In this document: positions 22,501 to 34,600 of the stretch, one piece after another
Numbering within the stretch: position 1 is the first letter of the stretch
Layout of the letters: each line of letters opens with the position of its first letter
Assembly (NCBI GenBank): GCA_032158295.1
Contig: CM063252.1
Coordinates: 12,203,337-12,267,336, forward strand
Source of the DNA: Pycnopodia helianthoides
Lineage: Eukaryota; Echinodermata; Asteroidea; Forcipulatida; Asteriidae
Reading direction: 5' to 3'
DNA length: 64,000 nt
The notes under the pieces: generated by a model
What the model was told of the DNA's origin: nothing
What the model saw: only the letters and a program-made list of their open reading frames with translations
The model's database searches: none
Made by a program: the position numbers and the translations under genes

Positions 22501-23774
22501 TATGTACATTAGGAAGTGAAAAACTACTAAAAAGGGATGACAAGATTGTCTCAAAAATTTAGATAGAGGCTGGAGTGATTTACAAATAAAAGGAAACAGA
22601 AGAGAAAACAACCATGAGAAAGACAGACAGAGCCAGATCGTCTCATAATTAGAGAGTGATTTACAGTGGAAACGAAAAATTAAACAATCGCAAGCTGTTT
22701 TTATCACTGTGTTGGGTTAGATTCTGTATGAACATTTTCTTAGATTTTATGGAATGAACAAAGATGTACATTAATAATGGTAACAAGCAAAATCAACTGA
22801 GTGAATCTATGAGAGTCTTTGACACTAAGTGAAAGTGTGAAAGTCAAGGTTGTAGTTAGGATTTCATAAAAAGGTGTCCAATTTTGCTGGACATTACAAA
22901 AATGGGTGTCCAAATTGTTTACTTACATTGTTACAATACATTTACAAATGCATTTAAATGTCAGATAAAACAGGGTGACACAATTTAAAACGGGGTGTCC
23001 AAAAGACACCCAGACACCCCTCTGGCTAACACTACTGAAAGTAAATAAGTATGTAAATAAGAGTAATATGGGGCACTGGACAGACACTTGAGTGGGCGGG
23101 GGGGGGAGGGGGCTTAGGGCTCAATGAATTAAGGTAAACAGGTAAACACCCACAATTATGCACTAAACATAATTTGTTTTGGGAAGTTGGGGCAATTATT
23201 ATTGTACCAAAGTTTACTTGAGGAAAAAATGGGGGAACATGCTGTATCCGACCTACACTGTAGTGTACAGCAGTGTAGACAAAAATAATACAAAATGCTT
23301 TGACCCTTCCTCCATCCAACTGCCAAAAATACACAGCAGCTTGTTAGGCGCACCCCCCCCCCCCGCCACCGTCCACCACATCACTGTAATCCCCATACTA
23401 CTTGACACTGCTTGAGTAAAATTATACTTATAGATATTTTACAACAAGTTTCCAATGAAGTTGCGTTACCCTCGGGGCTCACCCACCTTAGTTTTGTCGA
23501 CATTTACAACAAAGTGGCGCCGCATATTGTCTAACCTAAATAAATTTAGGCCATGCCCGCTCGGATCGTTTCGCAAATGGCAAGTTTTCGGGTTTGATAG
23601 CCAACTTGTACCGGCAAAATATGGGCTAACTATAGCTTGAATTAGAAAAGATTCAGTTAAACATCTTTACATGTAATATTGGCGGTTAATGATACATCAA
23701 TTTATGTGTTTAAAACAATGGACTTACCTTCTCAGTTAAAGCACGACGACGCCATTTTGTTCAATAATTTCAAA
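22501..23774. other. Intergenic with an old repeat fragment
   Basis: About 22860-23030 carries GGTGTCCAA motifs on the plus strand and a GACACCCAGACACCCC tail, typical of a decayed dispersed element. A poly-C tract is at 23351-23364. No exon supported. Confidence 0.35.
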
Positions 23775-23912
23775 GGCCGAGTCTGAATTAGCGGCTACAG
23801 CTAGCTACGGCTACGGCTAGACTTCCGCGGGATCATGCGTTGAAGTATGGGACGTCCTTAGCAACACCCTTGGCAACAGTCGTAGCCGTAGCTGTAGCAG
23901 CTAGGCGCATGC
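23775..23912. mobile_element. Foldback MITE, GGCTACGGCTAC family, copy 1
   Basis: Left arm GGCCGAGTCTGAATTAGCGG followed by CTAC/GGCT repeats; right arm GTCGTAGCCGTAGCTGTAGC. The centre contains ATCATGCGTTGAAGTA(T)GGGAC and CCTTAGCAACA, found in the copies at 38676-38811 and 61709-61842. Confidence 0.7.
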
Positions 23913-25955
23913 GTGTTCACGTGTTGCGTGACGACACTCGAAGCCTTTCATTTACATACCGCGAAACAAAAGATATCGTCTGCACAACAAAAAGTTATGT
24001 TTTATGGACAATATTTATTTAATTAAATAGAAGTTTTCTCCATATTTAAGAGATGTTGCTCCAGCAGATTCGAAATTAAAAGTCCTTTTACTTATGAGAA
24101 GGCAGCGTTTTGGAGATTTATTATTTTACTTTATTGCTTTTTGTAGGTAGTTTTGGGTTTCAATCCAAAGGCCCCCTACCGTAAACTGATTGGTCCCTCT
24201 CATTAAAAAAAATAATTAAATAATTTGTTTGTTTGTTTGTTTTTTTTAAGTTAGCCTGCAACTCTTGATTGTGATAAAGATTACCAATTAGCAAGATTTA
24301 GAAACAAAACCACATTGTCATCAAAAGATGTGTAGGCCCTATTCCACAAGCCCCTGGTCATAAATGTTTAAGTATATAAAGAATACCAACAATTTTTTTG
24401 TTTTATAAATATGATACGCGTGCACACAAAACATGGTTTACATATGTGTTTTGTTTATGGTTTATTTTAATGTGCGATCAAATGATCGATTTGCGTTTTA
24501 AGAGCACACAGAAAACATTACAAAACAAAATGCTGTCATTTAATGAGTTACTTGGTGTTCGGAAGGCACGTTTACTCTATCAAAGAAAGAATTCTTACCG
24601 TAGTTAAAATGACTGATTATGTTGGCAATCCAACACTAGGCACAATAACATTGGACGAATGAACTTGTCCATTTGCAAGCAAGTTGAGATAATTATGTTG
24701 TTGTGAAAGTGCGCGTCATTGTGGAATGACTGCAGGTGTTTGAGACGCGCGACTATGGCCTGTGATTGGTTAATTTTATTGGACCTACATTCCTTGTCGG
24801 TGACTGACTCGATGATGTGCCAATGAGCGCGTGTGTCAAAAACAATGTGCTGTTTGTTTTACTGTTTACGAGCGTAGGCGTAGGTCTTAAACATAAAATT
24901 TTGCGACATTGCATACGTATGCGCACACGTTTGCGATATGCGATGTCCCTTCAGGGCCACCATAAATACGGAATAAGTTACTGAAGTGAGGGCGTAACGA
25001 TGTTTGCTCAACACGAAATGGTTCTCAGCATACGAGCCAGCAATTCTTATCTACAATCCGACACTACCATTATTGTAACTTTCCGTTACCTTGTAAAATT
25101 CGAGTTTTTGTTTTACACTTTAGTTTTTGTGTCTTTGACTCATGGCTTGTCTATATCGCTCAGTACTTTACTATTTTACTGTTCACTGTTTGTATACAAG
25201 ACCCTTAGGGACAGCAGTTGTAATACTGGTGAAGCTTATACCCTAGCTAAATAAATCAACCAGTAAATACATACCAATACATATTTTTCAGTTAAAAAAT
25301 TTTGGAAAAGCCATCGCTCTTCATTGATTTACTGTTGAAAAAGCTGCAGTTGTTTTAATCCTCAACCAGTGGCGTATATGGGTAGATGGGGGGGGGGGTT
25401 ACGTGCCCCACCCCTCAAGTGATGTCCGTGCCCCTCCCCAGTTGAAATCTGGACTTTTTAAATTGAAACTTTTCGTAGCGTAGTAAAATGTCACATTTTA
25501 TAAGCTTTAAAAAAAAACACCCATTTACTGAAGAAACTCACAAAACAATGTAAATAGTTTAAACTTCACTGTTAATTTGTTTTTATTGATCCATTCTTAA
25601 ACAATAGAAACAAATAGTTTTTGAGGAGAAATCAAGTCTCCTGAATTAATAAATGCAGATGTTCAATGCAAAAATAGTGTATGACAAAGTAGCAATGAGC
25701 ACTGACAGAAGGGGTGGGAACGTTCAAAATTGCCTTGCGGCTGGGTTCGAGCCAACCTCTCTACAAAATACTCACGCTTGGAGAAGGAACAATGATTTCA
25801 ACTCACAATTAGAAATAAACAATTTACAGACAAATCCAGTTCTTAAAACCTCTACACTGAGATGTTATAAGAAAAGTCCTCTAAAGCATGTTCGACGGTT
25901 ATTGGATGGTCACTTTGTCGAAGTTTGCTTAAGAGCACGGCTACTGAGGTCAGAG
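23913..25955. other. Intergenic, nothing recognised
   Basis: No exon supported. A (CAGTGGCGTA)-type repeat head followed by a poly-G run is seen at about 25369-25400; the same head recurs at 35084. Confidence 0.35.
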
Positions 25956-26542
25956 CTAGATAACCAGATTGTGTCTTTTCAAATGTTCAGTTCTTGGTTT
26001 GCCGTCAAACTTGAAATCAAACTTGGGCTTCCTGGTGGAGAAAAGGGGCTTGACCAAAATCACCATATTAATAATGGCTTGGGTCGAACCTTGGTCCACT
26101 GATGACGTAAGAACTGACCATAAGAGAGGGAAAATCATTGTCCAGTTGTACGCAACAACCTCGGCACGATGGGCGCCTCGCCCGATCACTCTGAAGTTTC
26201 CACAGTGTCCCGGTGATGAGAAAGATGATCCCCATGAAATAGCATCGGAGTCGCTGTCTTTGCAGTTGTAACTCAAGTCCAAGGAGGAGGAGTCGTCGTC
26301 CTCCTGGAAGGGACGATCAATGGGCGGACCGTATATTGTGAACTTGGACTGTGTAGCTAGGGGCAGCAGGTCTCGTCTTGGTCATTGTTTCGACGTCCAT
26401 CAGAGATGACGATGTCCAGTAGCCGGGAGAGTCCCTTCACGTCGCTGATGAGGCCTTGTAGTTGGCTTTCATCTAGCGTCTGTGAGATCTCCTTAGCTGA
26501 CAGCTCACCAGGGGCAGATACAGGGGGCGTGGGGCGCACTTG
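25956..26542 (-). pseudogene. Unrecognised minus-strand candidate exon region, frame break
   Basis: On the minus strand a long pyrimidine tract ending TTCTTCTCTCAAG (plus positions about 26543-26575) is followed by an open frame Q-V-R-P-T-P-P-V-S-A-P-G-E-L-S-A-K-E-I, 61 codons to a stop at 26357. The next frame over, entered a few codons before that stop, stays open for about 130 codons: S-K-F-T-I-Y-G-P-P-I-D-R-P-F-Q-E-D-D-D-S-S-S-L-D-L and on to a stop at 25956. One base would connect them. The acceptor and the biased, acidic/Ser-rich composition look coding, but no domain is recognised and no upstream exon was found. It may be the 3' end of a gene or a pseudogene. Confidence 0.3.
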
Positions 26543-26575
26543 CTTGAGAGAAGAAAAAAAAGAAAAAAAACATCA

Positions 26576-28404
26576 AGGGGGGAAAAATGAGGGAGAGACA
26601 AAGTTAATGACATGGCCCTGTCTTTATCCTTATGGATAAAGACAGATGACCAGTCTACCTTTTCACAACAAAAGACAGATGTGGGGACCCATAACAGCCC
26701 AACAAAGGTGGGTTATTTATAGGCATAGGTAATTTCAAAACAATCCATCTGACAGTATTAAGAGTAAAGTCATTATTTAAATCATTAATTATATTAAAAT
26801 GATGTACGCAATTTTTAAAAAAATCACCCCTTTTCGACACGGATCTAAAGCAGTGCACCAAATTACTGTAAACCACCCCACACGAATAAAAAATAACACT
26901 AGCACATAAAAACGTATTAAGAATTCCCAACATAAGTCACAGATAATGTGCCACAATTAGTCTTACTCATTCATCTGAAGTTATCCGTGAGGTTGGTTTT
27001 TTAAGGAGGTCTCTTGTGTCATGACTTCGACGGCACCGCAAAATTTTGATCTGACCTTTGACTTTTGACCTATGTCGTGACCCCATTGGAGGCCATATTA
27101 AAATGTTGCTTTGTTGAGATTATGCATTCTCACATGAAAGTTAAATTTGAACATACAGTATGTGACGTACAAGGACTACCGAAAAGAGTAAAAGAAGGGG
27201 TTAATTTCCAGCATTTTTAAAGGCAAAAAATATTTACATTATTTACATTTACAAGTCTTCATTTCGGCCATTTTCACAAGCTCATCAGTTTGTGCACCCC
27301 CCTCCCTCCCTCTGCTTTAAAATTGAATTCAAGAAAAGGTACCAATAGTACCAAGAGTGAAACGTTTTCAAAGACATAATAACAGGACGAATGGGAAGAC
27401 ATTCTGAAGTGCACGTGCACTACACACTCAGTAGACTCTGCTACTGCTCTGATTTCGAACCGACGCAAATTAAGTTTAGCGCCCCCTGTTGTCAGTCTGT
27501 AAGCATCAAGAATTTAGGTCTTCGTCTCTCCAAAGAAACTTAACCCATCTTAACGGTCAGTACACAATCCCTTTATTATGTTTTCACTGTTTTTAAACAT
27601 CGGGTTTTGGACACGCGCGATAAAGACTAATTGTTTTACTCGTTTCCTAAAAGCTATAGCATTTCAAGCCAAACTATTTCAAGGGAAGTTTTCCACCATG
27701 GCCATGTTTATACCATGTAAGTCATGTGCAAATCTATAAACATTTATTTTTTCAATCTTACCAATGTTGTACACACTCTTTAAATGCGATCTGTGTCATT
27801 GCAGGATGGAGTTTCATTGTTGTTTTGGTCTGTAGTAACACACCATGTGACATTAACCTACATATCGCTCAGTATAATTGATAGGCCTATTAAAGATAGT
27901 TCCCAGTAGACGCCTCAACTTATTAACGCAGCCGCGTTGTTCACTAACCAATCGTGCAGTGAGTTTTGTATTAAAATGTGCGCGTGCTGCACGCCCTTCT
28001 CACACGAAACGCATGACTGTTTGTTCCAAACTGCCCGTAAAGATGGCCGATTTACGTCATACTGCAACCTATCTATAAAAAAGACCCCCCCCCCCCTGCT
28101 TGTTCTGAGACAGCATGTCCTGCTTTTTATCAAGTGCCGTTGAGTAAATTGTATATATTTATGGATCGAGAGGACTTATCCCAAATCCTGAGTGACATAG
28201 TTTGGTCTTAAGGTAGCCGAAGCTACGAGCAGGGAGTATAACCATACATTTCCATTAAGGGGGGAGGCGGGGGCAAAGATATAATTGGGGGATGTTTAAT
28301 TTATCAAACCATTCATTTATGTATTTATTCGTTCTCATTCGGGGGAAAGTGGGGGAGATTTCTGAGCGGGAGGGGGGGGGGGGCTTCCCTGCTCCCTTCT
28401 TTGA
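26576..28404. other. Intergenic with a degenerate inverted MITE
   Basis: About 27560-27790 matches, in inverted orientation, the family A internal words (CGCGATAA, AAAGCTATAGCATTT, CCATG.AAGT, CAATCTTACCAATGTTGTACA). A poly-C tract is at 28085-28096. No exon supported. Confidence 0.4.
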
Positions 28405-28746
28405 TTAAAGACCCTGTACACTATTGGTAAGATCAAAAAACACAATGTTCACAGATTCACACATAACTTACATGATTTAAAGTAAGTAATGGTAGAAAGG
28501 GTTTCTTAAAATATTTCTGCCTAAAATGCTATCGTTTCTGAGAAACGAGTAAAACAATAGTAATTATCGCGCGCGATAATTTGAAAAAACAGAAAACACA
28601 TAAGATCTCTTTTCACTATTTTCTCGTGACCTCGATGACCAATTGAGCTCAAACTTTCACAGGTTCGTTTGTTCATGCATATGTTTAATCACACAAAATG
28701 TGGACACTGATTTTGAGCTGTTACTAAAAGTGTACAATACCTTTAA
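28405..28746 (+). mobile_element. TTAA-flanked MITE, family A (second copy)
   Basis: Nearly identical to the copy at 3418-3759 over its whole length, with a TTAA at each end and a central GCGCGCGATAA palindrome. The high similarity suggests recent activity. Confidence 0.8.
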
Positions 28747-29096
28747 GCCCAGTGTGAGCGAGGCCAGTCGAAACGCTACGACCAACCTTACCTCATTGAC
28801 GTAGCGAAAATATTTACGAGAAGTCCCCCGATCCACTAAGCGAAAATATCGTCTGTGCGACAGCAGACAGACCACCATTTTTCCCCTTCAGAACTATGGA
28901 GGACGTGTATATGAAAGTAGATATTAACACATGGCGTAACCGTAAACCGAAAACATACCTTCATACTGTACATAACTTTCACGAACAGCCATCTCGACAT
29001 GTTGTAGTATACAAAAAAAAGAACATTGATACGACCGACAGGTACCAACAAAATATCAAACAGTCACATGCCCTACTTTTTTTGCTTTAAAGGCCC

Positions 29097-29441
29097 TGTA
29101 CACTATTGGTAAGATCGAAAAACACAAATGTTCACAGATTCACACATAACTTACATGATTTAAAGTCAGTAATGGTAGAAAGGGTTCCTTAAAATATGTC
29201 TGCCTAAAATGATATCGTTTCTGAGAAATGAGTAAAACAATAGTTTTTTATCACGCGTGATAAAAACTCGATGTTCGAAAAAACAGAAAACACATAAGGT
29301 CTCTTTTCACTATTTTCTCGTGACCTCGATGACCAATTGAGCTCAAACTTTCACAGGTTTGTTTGTTCATGCATATGTTGAACCACACAAAATATGGACA
29401 CTGATTTTGAACTGTTACCAAAAGTGTACAATACCCTTTAA
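29097..29441 (+). mobile_element. TTAA-flanked MITE, family A (third copy, variant centre)
   Basis: Same ends as the other family A copies. The centre is TTTTTATCACGCGTGATAAAAAC instead of the GCGCGCGATAA form; the inverted copy at 55308-55671 shares this variant, so two subfamilies exist. Confidence 0.8.
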
Positions 29442-29615
29442 AGAGCCAGTTTATTGCTTGTGACCTTCTGAAGAAAAATGTACTTTTTTGTGCCGGAAAA
29501 GGGGGTGTATATGACGAGGATGAACTGGACAATAAAGACTACATTACATTTTGATTTAGTCTTCTTGAAGTTCTTCTTTAAAAGGTGCGCATGTGGAGCT
29601 TTAAAAAGCTTGATA

Positions 29616-30010
29616 TTAAAGGAACATTACAGAATTGGTTTTTGCTAACAAAACAGTCGCTGGCAGTGTAAGCACTTTATAATCCACCATATACATAAAC
29701 TGACAAACCTGTAGAAGTTTGAGATCGATCGGCTATCTGGGTCACGAGAAAATAGTGAAAAACCGATTACACATTTGCATGAAATCACATAGATTCAACA
29801 AATGAATAAAACGCCCACTGAGCGATAAACTCCAATCTGAAAATTAGTTTATTCATTTCTCATCAAATATGGCATTTCAGACAGAAATATTTCAAGGGAT
29901 GTTTTCTACTATCATCATCATTAGACCGTGTAAAATTTGTATGTAAATCTGTGATCAAAAAGTATACTTTACAAGTTTTTTTTCTTACCAATTCTGTAAT
30001 GTTCCTTTAA
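29616..30010 (+). mobile_element. TTAA-flanked MITE, family B
   Basis: TTAA at both ends with inverted ends TTAAAGGAACATTACAGAATTGG. A near-identical copy is at 41133-41526 and an inverted, window-truncated copy starts at 63686. It carries the shared internal core (CTCGTGACCCAGATGGCCGATCGATCTCAAACTTCTACAGGTTTG when read on the minus strand). Confidence 0.8.
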
Positions 30011-31254
30011 GCCTCATTTGTAATAGTATAACATTCCAAAAAATGATGAGTGAAGATTTGTTTTTTATTCCAACGGCTCAGTTTTTTTTATGATAATTCG
30101 ATCCAAACAAGGCTAAAAGTCACTCTTGGTAAAGAGGCTACGGGAAGAAAATAATATATCAGATGAAAATAACTCAGGGGAGCTGAAGGTTGGAATTGCT
30201 ATTCCTCTTTAAATTGGTCTAGATTGTAGAATGGAGGGAAACATGCACCAGGCAAGGAGTTTCAAAGAGATAGTACGTGGAATAAAGCTGTTGGAATGGC
30301 TCCTTGTTTGACATGTACATCTCCGCTCTAGTGTATGTGTGTGTGAGAAGAAGAAAGCCTGGTCTCACGCTGGTTTTTAAAAAAAAATATAGGGGATAAA
30401 AATGAACGTACTCTTCAAAAATTTCAATAATTTATCAAATTTAATTGAATGTACAGAAATAGAAGTCCATTGGTTGCTATCACTGGAATTATTTAATAAA
30501 CACAATTTATGTGTCTGTGTATGTAAATAGTTGTGCTACAAATGCAGCTGCGCAAGATATAACCCGTCTCAGAGCCTGAACTTGTTTAACACATTTTTAT
30601 CTATTTACTATTTTTCTTATCAGTGGAAAAAGGTCTGGAGTGGGTCAGCGAGAGACGTGGATTCCATCCCAACGCAAACAATGTTTACATTATATTTTTT
30701 TCCGAAGTTTACAATCAAGGTGTCTAGCAAGTTAAGTGCTTTACATTCAAAGTTGGCATTTCGCTCACACACATCGTCGATAAAGAACTCTTGATGCATT
30801 AATCGTTGCCGACATTTTAACATTGAATCGTTTGTAGTCAAAGTGTATAGGCAATTAATGACATTCCCAAATGCGAAACTCATAGGCGCTGGAATACCTT
30901 GTGAAATACTCGTTAACATTTTTGTTAATGGATGGTTCGCGAGATAAGGTCACCCAGAGGTGGCCAGCCTCCCCGTGCATAACAGGATGGAAGTTTCTGG
31001 ATGCCATATTAATAAATAAACTGTAATCTCTCACAGCAATTCGTCCTCTTCCAGCGGAGAATCTCTAACCGCGTATCGTCCACCATTCTCATAAACCACA
31101 ACCGACCGTCTCGTCGCATGGCCATGTCCTTAAGTGGAAGTCATCCCTGGTTTTCTCTGCGACATACCGCCCGGACAAAATGCCTGCCACGCTGCTCTGC
31201 TGACATCACCGTAGTAAAATGACACCCAGGCTTGTCAGTCATACATACCGATTA
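30011..31254. other. Upstream region of the calponin-family gene
   Basis: No exon supported. An ATATTAATAA sequence at 31006-31015 differs from the MEF2 consensus YTAWWWWTAR only at the first base. This is a weak lead. From about 31020 the sequence becomes more GC-rich, as expected near a promoter. Confidence 0.3.
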
Positions 31255-31264
31255 CCATATTGGG
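31255..31264 (+). promoter_or_regulatory. CArG-like box (possible SRF site)
   Basis: CCATATTGGG differs by one base from the serum response element CCATATTAGG. It lies about 120 bases upstream of the TATA-like motif. Vertebrate transgelin and calponin promoters are SRF/CArG controlled, so the position is suggestive, but a single imperfect match occurs by chance. Confidence 0.35.
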
Positions 31265-31381
31265 CTGTGTTCCCCGCCCACACGAGCCCCGCTCAGCCAG
31301 TCACGGCACTCCGAGCGTTAATTAGACAAAGTATGCAGAGTCGCCGGCTCTGACCAATCAGCCCGTCGATTTGGAGAACCC

Positions 31382-31389
31382 TTTAAAAA
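31382..31389 (+). promoter_or_regulatory. TATA-like element of the calponin-family gene
   Basis: TTTAAAAA about 180 bases before the start codon. Transcription would begin at about 31410-31420, giving a 5' leader of about 150-160 bases. Confidence 0.4.
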
Positions 31390-31569
31390 GATATTTCTGT
31401 CTTTAACGGTTGGTGACATCGTCTGCGTGTTTCGGGTTAACTTCTGCGAATTCTGGTTTCGATCGTCCTCACTTGCCGTCGGTTTCAGCACCTTGGAACT
31501 TCACCGGAACATTACCGTCTCTCGGATTCTTAGTGAAAGCAGAGAGGAGCAACCCACCCAAGCATCATC

Positions 31570-31626
31570 ATGTCTCAAGCAAACCAAGGTCCCAGCTATG
31601 GCATGTCAGCTCACATCAAGAAGAAG
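31570..31626 (+). CDS. Calponin-family gene, exon 1 (start codon)
   Basis: The ATG at 31570 (A at -3, an acceptable start context) opens 19 codons, [19 protein letters not shown], which lead into exon 2 in phase 0. The S-A-H-I-K-K-K end resembles the helix that opens Mp20 and transgelin (R-A-K-I-A-A-K in insect Mp20). The exon ends AAGAAG|GCAAGT: the donor starts with GC, not GT, but otherwise fits the donor consensus exactly. No GT donor nearby keeps the frame. Confidence 0.75.
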
Positions 31627-34600
31627 GCAAGTCCATCCATGTTTATTTTTTAAATAACTTTCTTTTAATCAATGTGCTTAGATAAGTTGTGCACTGTTAT
31701 CAAAACAAAACAAAAACCCAATAATAAACATATAAATCACGGGTCTGGCCTCAGAGTTTTTTCCCTCTGATACTCTATATTGAAAAAAATGTGGAAACTT
31801 CTTTCACTTGGACAATGCTCACGTCACAAAATCACAGTGAAAAAAATCCCAAGATTTTCCAGTGATTTCTCGAATATTGTGCCGTCAGCACACAGTTTGA
31901 TTCGAAACTCAACTGAATTGGTTATGGGCATAGACAAAAGTTTGTATTTTTTTATTTTAAATACGGGATTGTGTATATAATATTGGGTGACAAAAATACG
32001 TGTAATCTAGTATTGGGTGACAGCAAACGTGTAATATGACTGTGCTGTGCCCAATTTCATAGAGCTGCTAAGCACAGCAATTTGCTTAGCATGAAATTTC
32101 TTCCTTGATAAAAACAGGGTTACCAACCAAATTTCCACGTGTTGCAATATTGCTTGTTACTGGTATTCAGCTGTTGTTTGCTTATCCTGAAAATCGCGTG
32201 GAAATTTGGTTGGTAATCCTGTTTTTATCAATGAAAACATTTCATGCTAAACAAATTGTTGTGCTTAGCAGCTCTGTGAAATTGGGCCCTGGTTATAAAA
32301 AATCACATCAGTACTAATCCTCCAGAGAGGATTTCTCTCTGAAACATTGTCGAAATAGAGGGGGAAAAGGGACATTTTGGGGATACCGTTCCACCACAAT
32401 AACACATACTTATTTTGATTGCCGCACTTGAAATAAGCTCGACATGAGTATGCACGAAATCCAGGAAACCCCCCCCCCCCAATAAATAATAAATAAATAA
32501 ATAAAATTTAAATAAATAAATGAAAATAACATTTTGTTTTTGTTTTATTATTATCAAAACGCAGCAACCGTACTTTGATGAAATTTTCGCAAGCTGGTCA
32601 TATATATAATGATTACCTAATGAAAACTAGCGGATTGGACAAAAGGCAGTGAATGTACTTTTAAGTTAAAATCCGTAACCTGACATGATGAACACTTTAT
32701 TACTGCAATCAAATCATGTTAAATCGCCTCACAACTATTTATCGCATTCACAACAAAAATAAAAAACAAAAATTCCCATCTGGGGGCTTGTTTATGTTTA
32801 TTTACGGAAAGTAAATATCTATACCCTTTCCCGGTCCGTTGAACTGCCCGTGTATCCATCCCTTTTAGCCGTGGGTGCATTCCTCGCATACCTCGCGGGG
32901 CAAAATGCTCCCTTATTTGTTTTCACGATTGCAAGCTCTCCTCAAGAGACTGCCGCGGCCAACGCCAAGACAAAATTCTTATCAGCGTCTGAAAATATTT
33001 TCGACAGATGTTGCACTGTTTTTAGACGTCCGGATTTGGTTTGTTCGCGATAATCCGCACAGTCGTGCTCTATTCAGAAAAAAACAATATTTTAACTATG
33101 CTATGATACGTAAGAATTTATTTCTTTCGGTTTTCTTTAATACTCGTCAGAGTTTTTTTTATGAATATCATGGGGTTTTATTTTATTCCAATAAGTCAAA
33201 AGTTAAGCTTTCAACTTCATCTTTGTGAGCCATGCCTTGCTTTATTAGTTTACAGTTGGGAGCCCTTGGGCCTGTCACGAACGCGTCATTTTGCAGCTGT
33301 TTTGAAACTTGTTTTTATCATGGTTTGATTTTTAGTGTATGTATCTATTCATGCTATAACTCATTGTGTGTGTTCCATACCGTTGGATTATTCATGTTCG
33401 AATAACAATAAATGATGCCAAGTTTAAACAAACTTTTTAAAATAAATATTTGAAAGAATACGATAAGTCTTTTTAGGGAAACTTTGTGGAGGAAAGTTGG
33501 GACACTATTTCTGAAATAACCATTTCAAAACGCACAATTCGACTACATGGTTGCCAAACCCTTACTCGAAATGAACTGCTACAGATTTCCCATGGCACCG
33601 TATAGGGTACCTGGGAAGGTTTTAAAAGTGAAACATTTCCACTAAATTTCCCAAAACCGTCCACTCGGTGTGAAATGCACCACGGCACGAACACTCTTTG
33701 ATTTGAGTTTATACAACACTCTCGCCTCGAAGCTCAACGGCGCTTCTCTGTTTACACGGGAATGAGTACAGCTATAATGCTTGTTTTTAATGACAAGAAA
33801 TATCAATTTCCGTATTCGTCTGCAACCTCACCTTACGGTCATAACAGCATCCAGCCCACGCCAACGGCTCAGCTGACACCCGAACCCCCCGGCGCGGACC
33901 TAACAAATCACGCCCTTGAATGTACGTCCCGAAACCAAACAAAACCCGCTGGTGGTGACATTGTATTAGTTTTATCACGGGAAGTTGAAGCTCAACATTG
34001 CGTGTTTAAGGAATTTCACTAGTAATGTGAAACGTATATCCTAACCAGGTCAATCTAAACGTATTATTGGCTAGGTTTAATCAACGCAGCATTTGTTTCT
34101 TGAGTCAAAGTGGAATTACCCTTAAAATGTGGTGACTTTGGGTGTTGCTCTAAACAATGTAGTTTTTCGGAGGCTATTAAAAATCATTTATTATTCAGGT
34201 AAGCATTGCGCCTGAAATGATACTGGGGTATCTTTTTTACTGGCCCTATCTCGGAAGCGGTCCGGGTGCGCAGATGCAAGCGTTCCTGGCCAAAATGCCA
34301 TGGTCCGGATCATCATTATTCTACGGCCCGTTCAATATTACCAGAACTGTAGAATTGCAGTTGTTGAATATACAAGTTATGAGGCATTTTGTTGACGTTT
34401 ATCACATCCACTTCAGTCTCTACACACAGTAAATGTTGTCTAAAGTGAAGAGCGCCCTCAGACTACCCATCCATTTCGTCTGATGGGAACATTAACATAT
34501 TGATCTAGAGTAATCTTAAGTTGAAAGCGAAAAATATTATTTTATGTGGATTTAAAAATATATATAGTTGTAGTTTTTGTTTTTGACTGAGTCTTATCTA

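Noticed and set aside
25653..26102. 149-codon plus-strand reading frame
   Set aside because: No recognisable domain, no splice support, and it overlaps a minus-strand frame with better acceptor evidence.
32875..33228. 117-codon plus-strand reading frame in intron 1
   Set aside because: Composition and lack of domain or splice signals fit a chance frame.
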